A stretch of 64,000 bases of DNA, taken from NCBI GenBank assembly GCA_023251535.1, contig JAHEYP010000009.1:1-64000 (forward strand). The letters are read 5' to 3'. Below, piece by piece: positions 1-9,559 of the stretch (within the stretch, counting starts at the first letter, position 1; each line of letters begins with the position of its first letter). This DNA is from Bacteroidota bacterium (GTDB lineage Bacteria > Bacteroidota > Bacteroidia > AKYH767-A > OLB10). The notes beneath the pieces were generated by a model that worked only from the letters and a program-made list of their open reading frames with translations, ran no database searches and was not told the origin of the DNA. Position numbers and translations under genes: made by a program.

Positions 1-2
1 AA

Positions 3-794
3 GATTGCGGGGTATATTATTTTCTCGATCAAGATCAAGAGATCATTTATGTAGGGAAAAGCAAGAATGCATATAATCGAGCAATGAGTCATTTCAACAG
101 CAGCGAACAAAAAGGTCGTAAGATGTTGCATGAGCTTTATAATGTTGATTTTGTGCCGACGGGAAGCGAATTGATAGCATTGCTATACGAGAACGAAGAA
201 ATCAAAAAGCATAAACCGAAATTTAATACTCGTCGTAAAGCCGATGCATTTACACATTGTCTTGATTGGTTTAAAGATGACGATGGAATAATCAATTTCA
301 AAATTGTTGAATTTGCAGAATCAGAAAATGCTTTGATTAGTTTTAATTCATATTCATCAGCCAGAGAAAGATTAGAACAAATAATCGATATACACACTCT
401 TTGTTTACGCTACTGCGGATTAACAGGAGAAGATTCAATCTGCTTTAATCATCAAATCAAAAAGTGCAATGGAATCTGCGACGACAAAGAAGATGTTGAA
501 GATTACAATCGTAGAGCAATGCGCATTTTAAACGATTATATCTACGACAGTCCAAATTTTGTAATGATTGACAAAGGTCGAACAAGTGACGAACGATCGG
601 TTATTATTATTGAAAACGGAAAGTACATAGGTTATGGTTACATCGACGAATCTACCTCCGCCAACTCGTTGGAAACATTTAAATCAATCATTGAAACAGC
701 CGAATATTATCCCGATAACGACGACATTATTAAATCCTGGTTAAAGAAAAATAAAGTTAAGATTTTAGATTTTTCGGGGGTAGTTAACCATTAA
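3..794 (+). CDS. DnaQ/Cho-like exonuclease-GIY-YIG nuclease, 3' part
   Basis: The reading frame is open from base 3, so the start lies outside the window. The first visible residues (GVYYFLDQ, then IIYVGKSKN and YNR) form a GIY-YIG nuclease core as in UvrC and Cho. Downstream comes a cysteine cluster (CLRYCGLTG, then QIKKCNGIC), which is typical of the Cho-like part of Bacteroidota proteins that fuse a DnaQ-type 3'-5' exonuclease to a GIY-YIG nuclease. These proteins are thought to act in DNA repair, but the exonuclease half is not visible here. About 263 residues are present, ending LDFSGVVNH. The last 56 bases before the final residues are duplicated at 12471-12526, so the present C-terminus may have been created by an insertion. 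The gene converges on the large minus-strand gene with only 24 bases between. Confidence 0.8.
   Translation, partial: DCGVYYFLDQDQEIIYVGKSKNAYNRAMSHFNSSEQKGRKMLHELYNVDFVPTGSELIALLYENEEIKKHKPKFNTRRKADAFTHCLDWFKDDDGIINFKIVEFAESENALISFNSYSSARERLEQIIDIHTLCLRYCGLTGEDSICFNHQIKKCNGICDDKEDVEDYNRRAMRILNDYIYDSPNFVMIDKGRTSDERSVIIIENGKYIGYGYIDESTSANSLETFKSIIETAEYYPDNDDIIKSWLKKNKVKILDFSGVVNH
727..782 (+). repeat. Direct repeat copy 1 (3' end of nuclease gene)
   Basis: These 56 bases match 12471-12526 in the same orientation with a single difference (A at 734, G at 12478). Copy 1 encodes the nuclease residues SWLKKNKVKILDFSGV near the C-terminus. Identity stops abruptly on both sides. The pair brackets about 11.7 kb holding two secreted-protein genes. 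Confidence 0.93.
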
Positions 795-818
795 ACTAAG
801 TTTTCTGCAATAAAAAAA

Positions 819-3800
819 TCAATTAATATTTACAATCTTATAGGCATTTGTAATTCCATTAATTGAATACTGAATAAAATAAGTTCCAGGCCGTTCTGTT
901 TTGAATCTATAATTATAACTTCCCGCTTTTAATGAAGTATTTAGTATTGGCTCACTAACTACTTCACCTAAAACATTAAGAATCTTTAAAGTTACATTGC
1001 TTTCTTTTTTCAAATCAAATGACATTTTTGTTTCATTAGAGAAAGGATTTGGAAAAATAATCAAACCAGATTCTGATATTTCTTCTACACCAACGTTTGT
1101 TTGAACCACCAATGTATCAAAAATAGTATCAATGCAATTTCCAGTATTTAAAATCAAGTTAACTATATAGTTGCCAGAAGAAGAATAGGTATGAGAAGGA
1201 GACCCAGATATAGCCACATGCCCATCTCCAAAATTCCAATAATAACTAATTGCATTCGTGGCAGAACAATTAAACTGAATAGGTTGTCCAACAATTAAAT
1301 TACCACTATGAGCTATTGTACTTGTATAAATCGAAATATTTATCGATTTGGAGAGTGTATCACTACCGAAAGCATTTGAAACAATTAGTGTAACATTGTA
1401 ATTACCACTAGACAAATACTGGTGATTTGGCATTTGCAAGGTTGATGAATCACCATCACCGAAATACCACTTCCATGAAGTTGGAACATTAAGACTAGAA
1501 TCCATAAAGTAAGCAATATCATTACATCCTGTCGACGAGTTGCTAGTGAAATTCGCCACTGGTGACAATAAATTTGGAGCTATTCGAATTGCATAATCTT
1601 CATATTGACCATAAACAGGGTTAGAACATCCATCAGGAGGAAATAAAGAGCTTAAATCATCACCAATTCTCATTCGTAGCGTTGTATTTGGAACTGTTGC
1701 ATTTGGAATAAAAACGGTTCCGATATGATTAATTAACTTGTCGTTAGAAGTAAATACTAATTCATCGGTCATATTGAAATTACCATCATTATTAAAATCT
1801 ATCCATGCTCTTACATTTTCATTGTAATTACTTCCTGTTAAAATTTCTATTGAGTAAATTTTTCCGTTTGAAACTTCCAAGCTATCTGTACAACTAAAAT
1901 CTTTATACCCTTCTGATCCATCAGAACTAACTTTATTAAGCGTATCAAACATGAAATTGGTAATTCCAATTCCGCAACAATTTCCGAGTGTATTGGGAAT
2001 ACAAGACGCGCCAATAACTGTACTAGATGTAACTATTGATATTGTTTTTATTGTAGAATCACATCCAACTGAATTGCAAACAATTAATTTTACTTGGTAA
2101 ATCCCGCTTGAAGAGAAAGTATGTGACGGACTTTCCAAATTGGAAAAAGTCCCATCTCCAAAATCCCAAGTCCAAGACGTTGGAAAACTCAACGAACTAT
2201 CAATAAATAAAATAGAATTACTACATGATTGATTATATTCGAAATTTGCTATTGGTTTTGTTGCAGTAATTATAACAGCGTAATCTTCAAATTGACCATA
2301 TTGAGAATTATTACAAGGAGTTGGGGTTGGCGAAGAATATAAATCATCTCCAACACGCATTCTTAATGAAGTATTAAGAATCGTATTGGCTGGAATAGTA
2401 ATTGATCCAGAATGATTTTGAAGATGATTTAAAGAAGAAAAAACCAATTCGTTTGTTTGATTAAAATCACCATCATTGTTAAAATCTATCCATGCTCTTA
2501 CATTTTCGAAATAAGTCGGGCCAGAAGCAATATTTAATAAATAGGATTGTCCAGCAATCAATGTCGTTGTATCGGAACAGCTATAATCTTTATACCCTTC
2601 ATTACCAAAACTACTAGAATTGTTAATGTTAGCAATTGAGACATTTTGAATTCCAATAGAGCAACAGTAAGAATTGGTATTAGGCAAACATGATGCAGTA
2701 ATTGGTCCTGATATATTAGTGATTGTAATATTCTTGCTGATTGAATCACATCGAGTCGAATTGCATACAACTAATTTAACAGTAAAACCACCTGTACTTG
2801 AATAATGGTAATTTGGATTTGGGAGATTAGACGTACCGCCATCACCAAAAGTCCAATACCATGAAGTAGGATCATTAATGGTAGAATCTTTAAATGTCAC
2901 ATACCCACTACATGTTTGTGTAAATCCAAACTTAGCTATGGGTGGAAGAGGTTTAATTACAATTTTGAAGTCTTGATAATAAAGACCAACGAAGCATGGC
3001 GAGTAAGTATTTGGTCCCGTAGCAGTCCGCATTCTCAATGGAGTATTTAGAACAGCATAAGAAGGCACTATAAAATTACCTGATATAGAACTACCACCTT
3101 GCTTGGATAATATCAACTCGGATATTGGATCAAATTCTCCATCATTATTAAAATCAATCCATGCTGACGCAACTTTCTGGTTACTGGTGTTTGTTCCAAT
3201 AGATATTTGATAATTAGAGTTAATTAATAACATTGCACTATCGGTGCATGAAAAATCATCATAATATGTAGGCGAATTAACACTTGTTTTATTTAGCATG
3301 GAAAGTTGAACGGTGGTAGTATATGTTGTAGCTACAGGAGGAGAAGATGGAATGCAACTGCAATTTTTTGGACCACCCAAAGACGATATAACTACCTGTT
3401 TTATAATTGAATCGCATGAAGCAGGCTTACAGACTATCAATTTTATAGTATATTGTCCAACTGCAGAATAAACATGGGTAGGATTTGGATCAGTTGAAGT
3501 TGTTCCATCTCCAAAGTCCCAAAGCCAACTGGTCGGGACATTGACAGAGGAATCTTTAAATACAACCATTCCATTACAAAAGGATTGTTGCGTTAAACTA
3601 TAATTACAAATTAATGGTAGTGTTGAAGGTTGAATAATTACGGAATAATCCTCCGCTTGGCCATACATTACATTATTACAAGGATTTGTTAATGATAAAT
3701 ATGAATCTTCGCCAATAATCCTCATTCGCAAAGGTTTCAATACAACAGCACTTCCAGGGATGTAAATACTATCCCTTGTTATATATTGTACATTTTTAAA

Positions 3801-6800
3801 CAATACAAGTTCAGCAATAGAATCCAAATTACCATCATTATTAAAATCTATCCATACTTTAACAATAGAGGAAAACTTTTTACTGCAATAAATTTCTATC
3901 GGATATTTTAAACCTGCTGTAACAGTTGTCATATTACTGCATGTATTATTTTGGTAACCCTCTATTCCATCTGGACTAGTTTTATCAATCGTATTAAAAA
4001 TTACTCGTGTAATCCCTCCTCCTCTTATAGATGAATAAGATGTAGTAGTACAAACACAGCTTGTATTAACAGGGCCAGACATTGTTGTAATAGTAATATT
4101 AAAAGTTGAGGAGTCACACCCAAATGAATTACAGGTCACCAATTTGACTATATAGTTTCCATTTGCAGCATATGTATGAGAAATATTTTGACTATGTGAT
4201 GTATCGCCATCACCAAAATCCCAAAACCAAGAAGTAGGCTCGTGATACGAGCTATCAATAAATGTAAAACCTCCCCCACAAACCTGATTAAAGTAAAATT
4301 TTGCGACTGGAGGTAATTGATTGGGCTTTAAAATTACAGCATAATCTTCCACTTCGCCATATAAGGGTGTGTAATTTGGATCAATATTATAATTTGAGGA
4401 TTCAGTATCTGCAGCTATTCTCATTCTCAAACGTTGGTTGACTACTACTCCAGGGGGAACAATAAAGTTCCCAACATATTGTTTGAATCTAGTATTTGTA
4501 ATTAGTACTTTTTCTGAAATGGTATCAAAATCATTATCATTATTATAATCTATCCATACACCTATTTTTTCTCTATAAACGGTATCTGTATTTATTGTAA
4601 TGGAGTACAATCCTCCTATATTTAAGGTAGTAGTATCCGAACAACTATAATCAGAATAAATAGGCAGTATATTATTATCTGAATGATTAATATTATTTAA
4701 CCCAACATGCCAAATTCCTGCCCTGTATAAGTTTGAGCCTGAGGTGCGTGTTTGTATTGGGAAAAAGACTGGAGGGTTTGGACCAATAAGAGAATTAATA
4801 GTAACTTGTTTGATTACAGAATCACAAGAAAACGATGTACATACTACCAACTTGACCATGAAATTTCCGGTTGATGTATACATATTGTTTGGATTTTGAA
4901 GTGTTGAGCTATTTCCATCACCAAAATCCCAATAAAAATTTGTTGGAGAATTAAACGTTTTGTCATTAAAGGTTACAAACCCATTGCAGGTACTAGATTC
5001 AAAACTAAAATCCGCACATGGGTTTTGGCGAACAGTTAATAATATATTTAAACTATCAAGAGGGCGCAATGGATCATTAGAAGAAATATAAACATTTGAT
5101 AAATGGTTACCAGCTACCAACCCCGCTGAATTTATGGTTATAGTTATTAATGCTGAATCCCCGGGTAATATTGTCCCATTGTAAGGAGAGGCATTGAGCC
5201 AAAATGGAAACCCTGTTGTATCAATATTTACTGCATTTGCCATGATTCTTTCAATAGCTGAATCTGGTTCGAAATAATCGAAACCGAGATAAATTGCCTT
5301 GCCTAAGCCTATATTCTTAGATGCAACTAGACAACTATAACCAACTGAAGCAACTTGAACAATTGCAGAATCGTAATATGTGGAAACACCATATGACGCG
5401 TTTGTTGCATAAAAGCCATTGGGCACCCCATTCATTAATTCACTTGTTGAATCAATATTTGTCACTTGAATTGGTGCACCGTAAAAGTTTATTAAGTAAA
5501 CATTCATTAAACTCAAACTCTTAACAGTATTGGGGTAATAAGATGTTTTATAATAAGAACCACAAACAATTGCTTTGCCCCCCGAGTTTACGAAATCAAG
5601 CACTGGATTCGCCATTGTATAATAAAATCCATTGTAACTTTGGTTATTAAATTCACCTTCTGGAAATAATACAACATCTTTATTTGCAAGAGCCGATTTG
5701 AGTTGGCTTGCTGAATTTACAGTAATTGTATCTAATCTATAATTAGGATAATATTTGTTGAGCGCATTTATTATATGTTTAAATTCCACTGCAGTATCAA
5801 CAGCGTTTAACACCGCTAAAATTTTTACCGGGGCTCGCAAACTATAATTTAAGTTAGCAGAACCATCATTGTGAATATAAGCGGTTAATTGAATAGAATC
5901 AGAACACGCATAAAGAGTCGTGGAAAGGTTGGGTGTTGGCAAATTAATAATTGGTGCTGCTGATGCACTTGCTGTCAAGCAGATAACTGTATCTCCATTA
6001 AAATCATTTTGAATATGAATTGAATCTATAAAAGTGCCTACTGTGGGAGATTCAAAATAAACTATCACTTCTTTACTTTGTCCTGAAGCAACACTTAAGT
6101 TAGTGGAGGATAAAGTAAAAACACTATTTGTTGATTGAATGTTTGATATATGCAAAGTATCGCATCCACTATTAGAAATTCTAAACGAGAGTTGTTCCCT
6201 TCTGTTTTTCATAATAGTAGGAAAATTCAAGCAAGTTGTTGAAAGCTCTAAAGTTGGAGCCGCTGTTACATGAAGATTAACCGGAACTGTTATTATACTA
6301 TGTGCTGTGTCATTTGAGCCAATGAATATATCCTTCGAGTAATATCCTGAATGCAAATCTTTAGCAGAAATGGATAAGTTAAAAATCAAAGAATCTCCTG
6401 GATGAATCAAACTTGAATTAGTTGAATGAGTCAACCAATTATTTGTTGAGTCCTTTGAAGATTTGACGATATTCATCAGTATCCTCTGCAGTTCATAAAC
6501 ATAACTTGGATTGCAATCATAACCGAAATTAAAGGCACGACCTTTTCCTATTGATCTATAGGTTAAAATATCATAATCTTGATTGCTACTTATTAGTGTG
6601 CTTTTATCACTATTTGTAACTAAATGCTCATAGACATACTCATTAGTGTATCCATTAATTGTAATTCGGTTGACTCCAATATTTGTAATAAAATTAGTCG
6701 TATCTAATATCTCAAGATTCGGTTGACTATCGTGAATTGTTTTAGCAGAAAATTTACCTGTAAATAAACCCATTTCATACGCTCTTGAATTCCTATTTAT

Positions 6801-9548
6801 ATTAGTACTTGCACAAACAATAACAGTTTTACCTGCAGTTACAAAATCATTAACTACTGATGAAAGCGATGCATAATTACTATAGCTGTTCGTAAAATAC
6901 TGTGAGGGAAAAACTAAAATATCCATTCCTTTCAATGCTTTTTGCAAATCAGCAGGTAAGAGCGATTGAAGAGTATTAATTTTATACTTTTTAAAAGATG
7001 GAGAAAACGAACCAAGAAAAGTTTTGAATTGATTATTAGAAGAGCCAAAGTTTGTTACCCCTGAAAATTCTAATATTTGAATAGTGTCTTCATCAGCTTG
7101 TATTGAATTTAATGCTAAGGTTAAATCATTTGATCCTGCATTATAAATTTTGAATGGAACAACCAAAGAATCGTCACAACCCAATGTAACTTCGATTGTA
7201 TCCGGATTAATACTAATTGTTGGCACGCCTTGCACTACAATTGTATGTGTAACGGTATCAATAGAACTACAATTACTTGTTCGCAGAAGAACCAAATAGG
7301 TGCCCGCTTTAGAAAACGTGTGATTTGGGTTTTGTTTTTCCGAGGAAAAACCATCTCCAAAATCCCATTTCCACGATGTGGGATTATTTGTTGATTGATC
7401 GGTGAAATTAACTGCTGTTCCATACGGAGGATTACTTGAGGATACCGAAAATTCCGCATCAATAGGATTTGTGCTAGAAAGATTTGTTGTCCACGACGCA
7501 TTCCAACCGGTATAAGAAGAACCAGATGTCGATTGGAAAACAATAAACATACTTCCTGAATTGGCCGTTACTGTAATTGGAAATGTGCCTCCTGTTCCAC
7601 TTGCAACTAAAGGTGCAGAGCTATTTAGTCCATCATAAATATATAAATAATCAAAATTGGGCAAAACACTAAACTGATAAAAGGTCATTGTTATACTACT
7701 AGCACATGTTGGTTGTATTAATAGCGAGCAATTCGAAGGAGAATAGTAATTCCCAGTTGGACCACCTGAATCATAAAACGATCCCGTTGCTGCATTAGTT
7801 ACAGCCGTAGAACACATTAGTAATCCGTTTGTGACGTGAATGTAATTAGTCTTTACAATGCTATCTTGACCAAAGCTATTTTTAGCAACTAATGTAACTG
7901 CATAATTTCCAACATTTGAATATAGTACTGAAGGGTTTCTCAAAGTAGATGTTGATGGTGTTCCGCCGGAAAAATACCATTGCCAACTTGTTGGTAAATG
8001 TTGTGATAAGTCGGAGAAATGAACAGTAGTACCATTATTGATTGTAGTATAATCAGCTGAGAAAACTCCAATAGGAGATTGACTGTTTGACACAAAAGTA
8101 ACTGTATAGTCCTCTGCCTGTCCACTATATAAATTTGAACATGCATCCATTATAACTACAGTGGAAGTATCGTCACAAACTCGCATCCTCAAAGGCGTAT
8201 TTAAGATATATGCGGGAGAGGTGTTTATAATTCCCGTATGCATAAATTGCTTATGATCCGATTGAAACACTTGCTCCGTTATAGCATTAAACAAACCATC
8301 ATTATTAAAATCTATCCACGCTTTTACATTTTCAAAACATATGGAGTCTGTTAAAACTGTAATAGGAATTTGATCTCCTGCTATTATTGTTGTTCCACCC
8401 GAACAAGTAAAGTCCTTATAACCTTCTTTAGCACCTTCCGACGATTGATTGATAGTATTAAAAGTAACTTTGAATATACCTGTTCTATTTACAACCGAAC
8501 TATTTCCAGGGTGACATTTCGCTTCCGCAAGGCCATTAACAGCTGTATTGGAGATAACTTTAACTATTGAATCACATGAAATAGCATTACAAACTTTAAG
8601 TTTAACAGAATAATTTCCGGCACCACTAAACTTATGCATCGGACTTTGAAGAGTTGAAAAAGAACCATCACCAAAATCCCACAACCATGAAGTAGCACAG
8701 TTTATATAAGTAGAATCTTTGAACGAAAATGTTCCATCACAAACTGAAGAATAAAAAAAGGCGGCCTTTGGTGCGAGATTACTTGGTTGAATAATAATGG
8801 AGAAATCCTGATACTGACCTCTTTGTATATTTGAACAAGGAGTCAAGTCAGTATAAAAATAGCTACTTTCATATCCAATTCGCATTCTTAAAGGAAAATT
8901 GTAAATAGCATTTGTCGGAATCTTAATTGAGCCCGAGTGAATAAGACTTGGAGGCGAATTAAAAACAACTTCACTAACAGAATCTAACACACCATCATTA
9001 TTATAATCAATCCACGCCATAACTCGGTGAGTCGACGTTTGGTCAATTTTAACTGTAATTGAGTAGGTTTGACCTGCGGTTACTATGGTAGAATTTGAAC
9101 AAGAATTATCAATAAAACATGAGTTAGAATCCGTAGTAATTTTATGAATACTATTGAAATTAATTTCAGACATGGATGGACTAAAATAAAAGCTACTAGG
9201 TCTACACAATAAGGGAAGCGGTGAAAACAATGTGTTTATTACAATAGATTTAACAATGGAATCACTTCCTAATGAATTCGAAACTTTCAATTTAACCTGA
9301 TATGTACCAACACTTGAATAAGTGTGTAATGGATTTTGCGATAAGGAAGAATATCCGTCGCCAAAATCCCATTGCCACTGTGTAGGAATATTAAGCGATG
9401 AATCTTTGAAGAAGTATGATCCGTTACAAAAGGACTCTGAATTAAAATTGGCAATTGGCAAAGAAGTAGCAGCCGATAATCCTAGCCTTTCCCCTTTTAC
9501 ATTAAAACAACCCAATATTAATATTAATACAATATAAATGTTTTTCAT
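819..9548 (-). CDS. Giant T9SS surface protein with PKD, GEVED and CUB-like domains
   Basis: About 2,909 residues. The start at 9548 gives a clean signal peptide (MKNIYIVLILILGCF); an in-frame ATG three codons upstream at 9557 is possible. I count 11 PKD domains (WDFGDG motifs near residues 64, 294, 527, 732, 1544, 1779, 2016, 2236, 2466, 2699, 2776). Seven GEVED-type domains carry a WIDFNNDG motif that resembles a calcium loop. PKD and GEVED alternate with a period of about 230 residues. A CUB-like domain (about 580-690), two flavodoxin/ThuA-like segments (about 825-1040 and 1245-1450, with ILVFPSQYF and VVLFPEGEF) and HYDIN-like beta domains lie in the middle. The end has a T9SS sorting domain (LIIFPNPFSNETKMSF, near 2836). 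It is likely exported and anchored or released as an adhesin-like protein. It follows the 908-residue gene in one transcription unit. Confidence 0.9.
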   Translation of the reverse strand: MKNIYIVLILILGCFNVKGERLGLSAATSLPIANFNSESFCNGSYFFKDSSLNIPTQWQWDFGDGYSSLSQNPLHTYSSVGTYQVKLKVSNSLGSDSIVKSIVINTLFSPLPLLCRPSSFYFSPSMSEINFNSIHKITTDSNSCFIDNSCSNSTIVTAGQTYSITVKIDQTSTHRVMAWIDYNNDGVLDSVSEVVFNSPPSLIHSGSIKIPTNAIYNFPLRMRIGYESSYFYTDLTPCSNIQRGQYQDFSIIIQPSNLAPKAAFFYSSVCDGTFSFKDSTYINCATSWLWDFGDGSFSTLQSPMHKFSGAGNYSVKLKVCNAISCDSIVKVISNTAVNGLAEAKCHPGNSSVVNRTGIFKVTFNTINQSSEGAKEGYKDFTCSGGTTIIAGDQIPITVLTDSICFENVKAWIDFNNDGLFNAITEQVFQSDHKQFMHTGIINTSPAYILNTPLRMRVCDDTSTVVIMDACSNLYSGQAEDYTVTFVSNSQSPIGVFSADYTTINNGTTVHFSDLSQHLPTSWQWYFSGGTPSTSTLRNPSVLYSNVGNYAVTLVAKNSFGQDSIVKTNYIHVTNGLLMCSTAVTNAATGSFYDSGGPTGNYYSPSNCSLLIQPTCASSITMTFYQFSVLPNFDYLYIYDGLNSSAPLVASGTGGTFPITVTANSGSMFIVFQSTSGSSYTGWNASWTTNLSSTNPIDAEFSVSSSNPPYGTAVNFTDQSTNNPTSWKWDFGDGFSSEKQNPNHTFSKAGTYLVLLRTSNCSSIDTVTHTIVVQGVPTISINPDTIEVTLGCDDSLVVPFKIYNAGSNDLTLALNSIQADEDTIQILEFSGVTNFGSSNNQFKTFLGSFSPSFKKYKINTLQSLLPADLQKALKGMDILVFPSQYFTNSYSNYASLSSVVNDFVTAGKTVIVCASTNINRNSRAYEMGLFTGKFSAKTIHDSQPNLEILDTTNFITNIGVNRITINGYTNEYVYEHLVTNSDKSTLISSNQDYDILTYRSIGKGRAFNFGYDCNPSYVYELQRILMNIVKSSKDSTNNWLTHSTNSSLIHPGDSLIFNLSISAKDLHSGYYSKDIFIGSNDTAHSIITVPVNLHVTAAPTLELSTTCLNFPTIMKNRREQLSFRISNSGCDTLHISNIQSTNSVFTLSSTNLSVASGQSKEVIVYFESPTVGTFIDSIHIQNDFNGDTVICLTASASAAPIINLPTPNLSTTLYACSDSIQLTAYIHNDGSANLNYSLRAPVKILAVLNAVDTAVEFKHIINALNKYYPNYRLDTITVNSASQLKSALANKDVVLFPEGEFNNQSYNGFYYTMANPVLDFVNSGGKAIVCGSYYKTSYYPNTVKSLSLMNVYLINFYGAPIQVTNIDSTSELMNGVPNGFYATNASYGVSTYYDSAIVQVASVGYSCLVASKNIGLGKAIYLGFDYFEPDSAIERIMANAVNIDTTGFPFWLNASPYNGTILPGDSALITITINSAGLVAGNHLSNVYISSNDPLRPLDSLNILLTVRQNPCADFSFESSTCNGFVTFNDKTFNSPTNFYWDFGDGNSSTLQNPNNMYTSTGNFMVKLVVCTSFSCDSVIKQVTINSLIGPNPPVFFPIQTRTSGSNLYRAGIWHVGLNNINHSDNNILPIYSDYSCSDTTTLNIGGLYSITINTDTVYREKIGVWIDYNNDNDFDTISEKVLITNTRFKQYVGNFIVPPGVVVNQRLRMRIAADTESSNYNIDPNYTPLYGEVEDYAVILKPNQLPPVAKFYFNQVCGGGFTFIDSSYHEPTSWFWDFGDGDTSHSQNISHTYAANGNYIVKLVTCNSFGCDSSTFNITITTMSGPVNTSCVCTTTSYSSIRGGGITRVIFNTIDKTSPDGIEGYQNNTCSNMTTVTAGLKYPIEIYCSKKFSSIVKVWIDFNNDGNLDSIAELVLFKNVQYITRDSIYIPGSAVVLKPLRMRIIGEDSYLSLTNPCNNVMYGQAEDYSVIIQPSTLPLICNYSLTQQSFCNGMVVFKDSSVNVPTSWLWDFGDGTTSTDPNPTHVYSAVGQYTIKLIVCKPASCDSIIKQVVISSLGGPKNCSCIPSSPPVATTYTTTVQLSMLNKTSVNSPTYYDDFSCTDSAMLLINSNYQISIGTNTSNQKVASAWIDFNNDGEFDPISELILSKQGGSSISGNFIVPSYAVLNTPLRMRTATGPNTYSPCFVGLYYQDFKIVIKPLPPIAKFGFTQTCSGYVTFKDSTINDPTSWYWTFGDGGTSNLPNPNYHYSSTGGFTVKLVVCNSTRCDSISKNITITNISGPITASCLPNTNSYCCSIGIQNVSIANINNSSSFGNEGYKDYSCSDTTTLIAGQSYLLNIASGPTYFENVRAWIDFNNDGDFNQTNELVFSSLNHLQNHSGSITIPANTILNTSLRMRVGDDLYSSPTPTPCNNSQYGQFEDYAVIITATKPIANFEYNQSCSNSILFIDSSLSFPTSWTWDFGDGTFSNLESPSHTFSSSGIYQVKLIVCNSVGCDSTIKTISIVTSSTVIGASCIPNTLGNCCGIGITNFMFDTLNKVSSDGSEGYKDFSCTDSLEVSNGKIYSIEILTGSNYNENVRAWIDFNNDGNFNMTDELVFTSNDKLINHIGTVFIPNATVPNTTLRMRIGDDLSSLFPPDGCSNPVYGQYEDYAIRIAPNLLSPVANFTSNSSTGCNDIAYFMDSSLNVPTSWKWYFGDGDSSTLQMPNHQYLSSGNYNVTLIVSNAFGSDTLSKSINISIYTSTIAHSGNLIVGQPIQFNCSATNAISYYWNFGDGHVAISGSPSHTYSSSGNYIVNLILNTGNCIDTIFDTLVVQTNVGVEEISESGLIIFPNPFSNETKMSFDLKKESNVTLKILNVLGEVVSEPILNTSLKAGSYNYRFKTERPGTYFIQYSINGITNAYKIVNIN

Positions 9549-9559
9549 GTGGGTCAATC

